Assembly: GCF_914767665.1 (NCBI RefSeq)
Contig: NC_059502.1
Location: forward strand, 1,240,001-1,304,000
DNA: 64,000 nucleotides
DNA from: Harmonia axyridis
Lineage: Eukaryota > Arthropoda > Insecta > Coleoptera > Coccinellidae
Reading direction: 5' to 3'
Shown here: piece by piece, positions 56,604 through 64,000 of the stretch
How positions within the stretch are numbered: the first letter of the stretch is position 1
Layout of the letters: the number at the start of each line of letters is the position of its first letter
Position numbers and translations under genes: made by a program
The notes under the pieces: model-generated
What the model was told of the DNA's origin: nothing
Database searches by the model: none
What the model saw: the letters and a program-made list of their open reading frames with translations, nothing else

Positions 56604-57584
56604 TAGAAGTCGATACCTTTCCGGATTCCTCATGACATGACCAAGGTATTTAAGTTTCCGGTTTTTCACCTGGTACAAGATTTTTCTTCTTGTTGGATCT
56701 TTTGTGAACTTCTTCATTGGTGAAGTGGTCCACCCATAAGATCTTCAACCATACCTCTAATTTCCTGCAGGAGTGTGTTATGACTTGCTTATATGATTAG
56801 CCACCTGTAAACTGAAACATTCAGAGACTCTCCACCAAGTCCCAACCATCGTATTCCCTGAATATTACAAATTCAAAAGTCGAGAGGTTAAACAACGTTT
56901 TCCTCTGAAAATCCAGCATCAGATCAAAATGCATTTCATCCGAGTAGCAACCATTCAGTGCAATAATCGAATAAAGCAGCATTCTGTTAATTAGTCCGGG
57001 GACCTGAAGAACCCTCCAAAACAGAAACCTGGAACAATGGCGTACCTCAATCGTATCGAATAATGAAAGGACTGAAAAACGTCAACCGTACCCTACACGG
57101 CAGCAAAAACGAGTAGTCCTCTCCAGTCTCTCCCTCTCTCTCCCTCCCTGTCTTTCTCTCCGAAGTTTCCGTTGCGTGCACATTTTTATAACTCTTACAG
57201 CAGAACCCCCTTCTGTGCTCGCTGCTGAATCACATCCGTGAAATCGGCGCATTAATTCGCTCGTAAAACACGTGAAAAGGCTCGTAAAGATCAGACATGA
57301 GGACGCGAATAAAACTGCCTAATGAACGGCCTCGGTCTTTTATTTAACCAGCCAGTGGGGGGACAGGTCGTTCCGTGTGTGTCTCCCCTTAGGGAGGAGG
57401 TCGGAGTTTCGAAGGGGTTAGGGGAGAGATCCGTGGCAGATCTTGGTATGAAATGGAGAGTGACGTAGGTCGAGGTTAAGGGTAGTAACTTTCGCCATCT
57501 AATTGCTAAACTGAGAACTATTGGAAATATTAGGTAATATAGTAGTGTGGCGGCTTCTCATAAAGCCCACATAGCAACAATAAT
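56604..57584. other. Spacer with a pyrimidine tract
   Basis: A CT-rich tract lies at about 57118-57166. No supported gene. Confidence 0.4.
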
Positions 57585-57800
57585 AAACACAGCACTCAGT
57601 GGCATAGAGGCTAAGACTGTGTTCTCACTCACCGAGATGCAACAAGGTCCCGGGTTCGAGTCCCGGCGGCTCCCGATAATAATAAATTCCCCAAGCGTCT
57701 GTGACACGGCACACACAAATATACCAAAGTCACACTGATGAGTCCGGTGTGTGTGCCAGGGACGAAACGCATAAGTAGGCATATGTGAAATCCTACAGTA
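57585..57800 (+). mobile_element. tRNA-derived SINE carrying a hammerhead ribozyme
   Basis: A tRNA-like head contains a consensus Pol III A box, TGGCATAGAGG (57600-57610), and B box, GGTTCGAGTCC (57653-57663), 42 bp apart. These are followed by CCGGCGGCTCCC, a T-stem and acceptor-like end. An AT-rich linker (57675-57692) leads straight into a hammerhead ribozyme at 57695-57770. The outer limits are uncertain, since no poly(A) tail or target-site duplication was identified. Pol III transcription from the boxes would place the ribozyme inside the RNA. Confidence 0.75.
57695..57770 (+). ncRNA. Hammerhead ribozyme, type III topology
   Basis: All conserved core elements are present. Helix III: GCGU (57695-57698) with ACGC (57767-57770). 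Cleavage site UC with C17 at 57699. Helix I: UGUGAC (57700-57705) with GUCACA (57729-57734), six pairs. Core box 1: CUGAUGA (57735-57741). Helix II: GUCC (57742-57745) with GGAC (57760-57763). Core box 2: GAAA (57764-57767). Loop I (57706-57728) and loop II (57746-57759) contain GGCACACAC (57708-57716) and GUGUGUGCC (57749-57757), perfectly complementary over 9 nt, which would suit a loop-loop contact. The open-ended helix is III, and it is short (three GC pairs plus the closing A-U). Confidence 0.85.
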
Positions 57801-60800
57801 GATTAGTATAGAATTCCGTCTCAGAAGGAAAACTACTAGTAGGAAGACCAAGTACGAGGTGAGGATGTGCAGAAAATAGGAATAGGGACGCAAACATTTC
57901 ACCAGAGTAAACAGGCTGTGAAGTCACGTTGAAGAATTGAATCATATAGCTCTTCGTTGACCTGTGTAGTGTTCTACAGTGTGTTGTCATGTTCTGTGTC
58001 TGAATAGGAGAGCTGAGGTAAGCTTCCAATAATTGTGGTACTGAAAACTGTGGCTATAAGTACCTCCTGCTCAGCATGAGCTATCGGCAGTTAAAATCTG
58101 ATATGGACACCTCTGAACACATGTACAAATGTCAAGAACTGGCAAACATAAGTAGCCCACTTCTGAGAAAAATAATTCTTGATCCTCATGAAGTCTTAGT
58201 TTAGGCTCTCATGAATGTTGCAAGATTTGCCAATAGGGTAGAAAATCTCTTTCAGAATTGTGGAAAAGGGTATAGAACGATAAAACTGGTCACAGTTTTA
58301 TAGTTTACGTTCCAGCCAATCAACCACTACATTTGATTGGAAATTTACAAATTCATTGAAGCCAACCAAGTGAGAAAAATGAACAACTGTAAAGACTTCG
58401 GAGCATCAAAGCTTTTCTCAATTATTCTAAAACAAAGCTTCAATATCCAACTGACTCTTGTTTCTCGATTCTTTCCTCTCTCTATTCTGCATCATCTAAC
58501 GTTGCCCCGTCCACCAGCATCTAAAGTCGTCCAACTGAACTGAAGCGAGCAACAATCGGATACCGCCTATTGGTCCTTTAGATTGAATTAATATTTCAAT
58601 TCATAACTTTGTGCCAACATGAAGCCGATCAAACACCCCAAGTTAGGGCTAAATTAGTTCGTCAAAGGGGCATACAGAGCAACTTTCGCTCTCTCTTTAA
58701 GAGGCTTCGACGATTATTAATTCAGATTTCCGAGTTCTCCCCTTTGGGAAAATCGGTTAGTAAAGGGAAAGAGGAAAGTTTTTTCCGATGAAGAAATGAG
58801 AAGGGTAGTTATTTATTTTTTATATTGAAACAATTTAACATTACAAAATTATTATTTTCCAAAAGACATCTTATGAATTTTCCATACCGGACTTTGAAAC
58901 ATTTTTTTTTGACGAATAATTTCCTACACGGAAATTCAATAGAACTTCATCAATTGATTCGATAACGTAGGTCACAAAAATGCTCGCAGTTTAGCGATTA
59001 GTCCATTATTCCAGAAATTATAAGTTGTAAACTGAAATTTACTTAAAAATTCTCGAAGCTGTAATCTCTCCTTGAGGCAATATATGGACTTGAAACTTCG
59101 ATATATTTTAGATCAGAGCTCGACAGCTCAATCTGATGAGCTGACTGTGATCAATATTTTAGGAAATAAATATATCCACAAGGCTATTTCGGTGCATCCA
59201 AAGTGGATATGTACCAAGAGAAGAAGAAGAAGAATATTTAGTCTGATTGAGTGCAATCGTATCGTTGATTGTGTTTAATCTTGATTCTTCAGTCTTGAGC
59301 ATTCAAGATTAAAATAAAATGGTGCTCAGAACCTTATTGCAAGAGCAACTAATTTAATTGAGTCTTTATGTTATTTCTTTCGTATCCAGTTTTTGCCATA
59401 AGTTGTAACTTCTTCTTCAAAATAATTTGAAGGTGGAGAGTCATAAGCAGACGTACCAACATTAAGAAACTCAAGAACTGCCGTTCCAAAACTCCCCTAA
59501 AACTACAAAACCAAAATAACATAACCAAACTGGCCAATGTATCGCATAACGAACCAATTAGGTTAGTTTCCCTCACTTCCGACATGATTGGTACACGCCA
59601 TAAAAACCGATATTAATTTTCCGTATACGGGCCGCTGAGGGCAGACCAGCGTTTTAAATCCGTTGAAAAGGCTCGTAAGTTCGTCTAACGAGCGCATTTC
59701 GTCGAATGCACTCGAGGGCAGAGGGCTAGGTTGCCGGGTCCCGGTGTTGCGCTCGCAGACGGAAATCGAGGGGGACACGAATACCCGGTTACGACCCTGA
59801 CGAACACCCTCGAGTAGAGAGGGGTGGGGATATACGGCGTATGGAGCGTGCTTATCGGGATAGGTGAGGGGAGTATGGATGCGAATTTGGAGAAAGTTAT
59901 CATACCCATACTCGTATGTCTGAAGAAGATCGTTCGAATCTGTTCTTAGTATTTGTAGTAAGTTTATTGTTAATGTAGAATATTTTTTAAGTTACTTGAA
60001 CATTTTTGTTTGTAAAGCTATGAGCATTAGGGATTTGAAAGTTATTTGTCACTTCAAGGACATTTTTTTGTTCTCAATTACTTTTCACGTTTACCATATA
60101 CAGTAATGCCGAAAATCAAAAGTATAACATGATCCCTTTTTTCTTCTGCAAGCAGTGACAGACCAATTAGAAACAAGAATAGAGCCATTCTTTAGCTCTC
60201 TCTGGTGGCAGCATCCTACTAGATACTCGTAGTTTCGAATTCAGTTAGCATTTCATGAGAACGTTGTGCAGAGTAATGATTGTCATTTCAAAAGAAAAGA
60301 TTATATCAGGAAATGAAAACTTGTCAGTTTATGGAAGAAATGAATCTACAGAATAAGGAATTTATAGAAAGAAATTTTACCGATAAATCATATTTTTTTT
60401 ACATGGTCACTACAATTCTTCAGTTGCTCGATATTGGTCTTAAGAAATTAGTATTTGACCCCATCAATAAGCTTGCAATACTCCAAAAAATATACCAAAT
60501 TAAAGTATGATAATTCATTATTATCGTTTCCTACAGAAATACTGACTCATAATTCAGATATCTAGACCGAATAATATCGCCTCAACAACTTTTCCACTAG
60601 TTCCATTTCTTAGTTCAATAGTTAACATTATTCCCTTCGACGATCGATGTCGTGATTCAAACTAATTGATGGGCATACCTCCCTTACCTATCTCCATGGA
60701 AAAATCGCATTTATCCAGTCACCCTGTCGTATACACTCACGTGTTAATTCGCCATTAGTGGATGTCTCCAGTAATAATGAAGAGTTCTCACGATAAATCG

Positions 60801-61084
60801 ATAATGGAGCGACAGAAAGTCGAGGTTTTTAGACCAAAATTCCAAACGAAGGTATTCAACGAAATTCATTTCAGTTACCGAGAATTTTAAATGGAGAATT
60901 CCGCAAATTATGCACAGTTTTTACCAATATTTAAGGGACTAAGTTCTTTTTCCAAATTCACAGTTCAAATTTCAGGTCATATGGGCGTATATGAAACATT
61001 ACTATGTATACCAAAACCAGCACTGGTGACAACTACAGTACTGACAACGATACGTCTTGAAATTTGGGATATGAAGAGTTTCTA
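57801..61084. other. Gene-poor stretch
   Basis: No supported gene over 3.3 kb. A more GC-rich patch at about 59570-59860 has CpG clusters, but its frames are featureless. Confidence 0.4.
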
Positions 61085-61505
61085 ATAAGAGGAGATTTCA
61101 TTTGGAATTTTTTCATTTTTCATTTTTTCACATTTGACTAAGTACGCTATTACTTAAAATAGCACGATTCAACAAAGCATTGACATTGTTAAAATTCACT
61201 ACAAAAATGGTGAATATTTCGAAGTGAATTACTAGTTCGATGCTCAGTTGGCTAGAGCATCGAACTACTAATTCAGAGGTTGCGGGTTCGAGTCCCGCTC
61301 GAGGAGGTACTTTTTTCAGAATTGAAAAATTGTCTGAATGCCATGAAATCAATTTCATTTATTAACACACAGACGTTAAACGAATTTTCACTTATTATTT
61401 ATATAGTTAATGGCATATCCTCCTCTTTTCAATGAAATGAACACCCATTGATTTATTTTAAAATATATTCGTTCTTTCTTCAATAACAAAATGAAACCTG
61501 TTGGA
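61085..61505 (+). mobile_element. Family-2 DDE element remnant interrupted by a tRNA-derived repeat
   Basis: The left end AATAAGAGGAGATTTCATTT and right end AAATGAAACCTGTTGGAAAG match the family-2 ends. At 61160-61220 the helix-turn-helix remnant reads FNKALTLLKFTTKMVNI-like, with frameshifts, and then stops where a tRNA-derived sequence begins at about 61235. The family-2 tail resumes after about 61375. Confidence 0.65.
61235..61375 (+). mobile_element. tRNA-derived repeat inserted in a family-2 element
   Basis: The sequence GATGCTCAGTTGGCTAGAGC is tRNA D-arm-like, with the B box GGTTCGAGTCC at 61285-61295, a CCCGCTCGAGGAGG end and the tail TTCAGAATTGAAAAATTGTC. The tail is shared with the 37.7 and 63.0 kb copies. 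The 5' inverted arm found at 37.7 kb is not present here. It is not a functional tRNA gene because the anticodon stem does not pair properly. Confidence 0.75.
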
Positions 61506-62033
61506 AAGTCCTATATTACAAGGACCTGCCCCAACCTAACCTAGATCTTAAACGATCCAAGTTCCTGTCGTACCCCAGCAAAGATCGAGACACGAGAAAG
61601 TCCAACAATAAAGCCGTAGTTTCTGCTCTGAAAAGACGACAATTTGTTTGCACAATGGCCAGATAGTAGCAGTCCCTCATTGTGGAGCCTACAATAAATA
61701 ACCCGCACAATTTTGCGGTCAAGTTCAATAGCTTTTGCGGCTGGTCGTCGAGCCGAATACGGAGACCGTTAATGGCTTTTTTACGCCTCGACGATATTCT
61801 GTGCGAGGTCGGTATGAAGACGTGCGATTTTGGTTGGGGACACTTTGTTTGCATTCAGTCAGGATTATTTGCATCACGAGCAAAAGGAGACAACAAACGA
61901 GGCGTGATGTTACGACGAGAAGACACACTGATAGATAAAAATATCAATGAGACACCGAGGGAGACGATGCTTCAAAAGAAATAACGATTGATGATTTTGA
62001 CGCTCACAGATGGTTATCATTTCTACTCAATAT
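61506..62033. other. Spacer, nothing recognised
   Basis: No supported gene; overlapping frames at 61516-61984 are on both strands and lack domains. Confidence 0.4.
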
Positions 62034-62516
62034 ACATAGGCATACAACTTTGCTTCCACCGTTTTCTTTTTCGAAATTCGAGGCTTTATTGCAAAAAACT
62101 GGTTACACATTTATGATTCAAACTATTGTCCATCGCTGGCCACTACTTTCTCCCATCTTTCGGGCAGCGTACGAATCCAGCGTTGAAAAAACTGGTCATC
62201 TTTCGAAGCGATCCAAGAATCGATCCAATTTTTTATTTCTTCATAAGACCGAAAGTGCCGGTCAGCCAGGCCGTATGTCATTGATGGAAACAAGTGATAG
62301 TTTGAGGGAGCAACGTCTGGAGAATACGGCAGGTGGAGTAGGACTTCACTCAACGTTTCCAAGTAAGTCTTCATCACTTCCGCAACATGGGGTCGAGCAT
62401 TGTCATGCTGTAAAATCCCTTTGTCATATCACTCGTTGCATAGCAGCCGTTTGTCTTTCAATGCTCGGCTCAAACGCATTAATTACGTTCGATAACGATC
62501 GACAGATGAACAATTA
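62034..62516 (-). mobile_element. Mariner copy 4, truncated
   Basis: The right terminal repeat at 62034-62070 (ATAGGCATACAACTTTGCTT) is preserved. The minus-strand frame has LQHDNARPHVAEVMKTYLET (62355-62415), SPDVAPSNYHLFPSMTYGLA and NWIDSWIASKDDQFFQRW to RWEKVVASDGQ. The second catalytic Asp (HDN) is intact, but the third has become Asn (APSN). The upstream two-thirds are absent. Confidence 0.82.
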
Positions 62517-62967
62517 AAGCCTTCGCGTACTCAGGAAAGTAATATCCCTTAAATTATTCCCATCAACAAATTTCAAAGTTCCCACTCAACTTAAAACTCG
62601 ACTAAACATCAAACGTGACTGTTTCAAGCTCCTTGCCACCTATTAAACAAAGTCTATTACCGCCCGAATGTTGATCGCTTATATCCTTATATCCCTCATT
62701 CTCGCAATAGCGTTTTAGCCGAGATGTAAAACACAAGAGACGGTATACGTAAGCCGAATTTGCAATTCAAATTTATGTAACGAATCGGTGTCTGTGCCGG
62801 TGGTACGAATTGATCCCTGTTGCGAATGGCACAAGATTAAGTAATGTGGAAGGAAATGGAGAGGTTGAATTTCAAAAAACCTCCTTTTTGCAAACAATGT
62901 TTTCATTATACAAATATAATGGTTTTAGAGTCAGTGAATTAATATTAGAAGAAAGATGCATGTTGCA
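62517..62967. other. Spacer, nothing recognised
   Basis: No supported gene. Confidence 0.4.
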
Positions 62968-63092
62968 TGTTGACAATTTTTCAATTCCAGAAAAAGTATC
63001 TCTTCGAGCGGGACTCGAACCCGCAACCACTGAATAACTAGTACAGTGCTCCACCAAGTGAGAAGAATTGTCTCCATGCCGTGATATTATTC
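62968..63092 (-). mobile_element. tRNA-derived repeat, minus-strand copy
   Basis: The B box reads GGACTCGAACC at 63011-63021 on the plus strand. A GACAATTTTTCAATTCCAGA arm lies on one side (62970-62990), and a diverged GAATTGTCTCCATGCCGTGA arm on the other (63065-63085). It therefore has the same snap-back layout as the 37.7-kb copy, in a more decayed form. Confidence 0.7.
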
Positions 63093-64000
63093 TCCTTAAA
63101 TGTATTTATTTTTCGAATAAAACACGGATCGTTTTTTCCAAACGATGGAAATGAATATTAAAGAAAAAATATTAAAAAAAAATAACTAGAGCGCAGCAAA
63201 AGTAGTATAAGTTGATCGTTTTGTAGATGCTACAGAGAAAAGAATTGACCACTGAACAATATATTTGCAATAATTAGAGCATTATAAACTATTCTGAAAA
63301 TGTTTCATTTGATTATTTTTGTGAATAGGCTATTAATCTTATAATGAGGAAATTGGCAAGGTAGTCTTGCAATATCTCATGATGAAATCATCATAAAATA
63401 TCAAGCATGGGTTAGAAATTAGCAAAAAAAGGTTTGGTCAAGGGAAACTAAAATAAGAAAGTGAAGAATCAAAGAAAATTGAAGTGAGGAAGTACAGAGC
63501 CAAGAGAAACTCAAATTAGAAAGTAAAGAGTCAAGGGAATGTATTGAATGTATAATTTTTGCGGTGCAACCTAAAATAAATAAATTTCGAAAGTACGACT
63601 AATATTTAGTTTTGCTGTTTGATTTTACGTAAAATGAATTTTTCGTCTAATCATGAGCGTAGAAAAAAGCACTCTTCGTACGGTGTAAAATTTGTCTACA
63701 TATAATAATATAATAATAACAGAGTTTATTCAGAATATCACATAAATAAACTCTATAATACTGTAGAGTTAAGTTTATTAGCATATTAAGTTTATTAGCC
63801 CTCTATCAATTTTCTTCACCCTGTATAAAAAACAACAGATGGTACACGACACGACCTTCACCTACCCCCTCTATACCCTCCTATGTCCAAAAAACAGCGA
63901 CCTCTCGCTTCCTATCAAATTTTCACGCACGACCAAAGGTCGTCACACACGATCCGTTCCGATAGACCGGGAATCCGGAACGGTGTGTGGCGACCCTTAG
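63093..64000. other. Window end, AT-rich then CpG-richer
   Basis: No gene recognised. The last 150 bp are richer in GC, with GGTCGTCACACACGATCCGT, and might approach an exon or promoter outside the window. Confidence 0.35.

Noticed and set aside
57737..57790. Alternative type I hammerhead reading using GCATA/TATGT downstream as helix III
   Set aside because: The base after the stem is A where the required U of the cleavage site should be. The type III arrangement satisfies every core position.
59135..59160. Second hammerhead candidate beginning CTGATGAG at about 59137
   Set aside because: No GAAA box with a helix II and no cleavage site in the correct position.
61128..61358. Protein frames containing RAGLEPAT-type sequence (also at 62810-63037)
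   Set aside because: This peptide is the well-known spurious translation of tRNA-derived repeat sequence, not a gene.

Overview
The window looks like insect nuclear DNA. It is AT-rich, has spliced genes with GT..AG introns, and is packed with remnants of IS630/Tc1/mariner DNA transposons and tRNA-derived short repeats. The repeat content would suit a beetle or another holometabolous insect, but nothing here proves the order. No bacterial or phage features are present, and I saw no bacterial CRISPR array.

Region 1-24.9 kb is a gene-poor repeat field. It holds a decayed mariner (2.2-3.4 kb), two DD41D-type elements (4.3-5.2 and 7.1-7.9 kb), several remnants of a second DDE family with DUF4817-like helix-turn-helix coding (5.2-5.6, 7.9-8.4, 11.0-11.2, 18.6-19.3 kb), its MITE (6.44-6.65 kb), a nearly intact Tc1 element (11.85-13.3 kb), a truncated Tc1 copy (15.9-16.9 kb) and fossils of an uncharacterised repeat-borne protein. 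A CpG-dense 36-bp minisatellite of 29 units lies at 25.28-26.33 kb, next to a perfect 28-bp palindrome.

Region 29.7-43.5 kb is the single-copy core. The minus strand carries the pseudokinase receptor off-track (otk, PTK7 orthologue) in 15 recognisable exons: six Ig domains, one membrane helix and an inactive kinase. The 5' signal-peptide exon was not found and lies either upstream in the window or beyond it. The 6.4-kb otk intron between the last Ig exon and the membrane exon contains two complete genes on the opposite strand: intronless beta-sarcoglycan (32.46-33.42 kb) and the SLC13 family citrate/dicarboxylate transporter Indy (four exons, 34.19-37.21 kb). A snap-back tRNA-derived repeat follows Indy, and a non-LTR reverse transcriptase scrap lies in another otk intron.

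Region 43.6-64 kb is probably otk 5' intron or upstream DNA. It holds more mariner, DD41D and Tc1 copies and a 571-bp inverted-repeat element. The most unusual feature is a tRNA-like SINE at 57.6 kb followed directly by a complete hammerhead ribozyme (57695-57770): all three helices, both core boxes, a UC cleavage site and a 9-nt loop-loop complement. CpG-rich islands at 51.9-52.2, 53.6-54.0 and 59.6-59.9 kb may be regulatory, but I cannot assign them.
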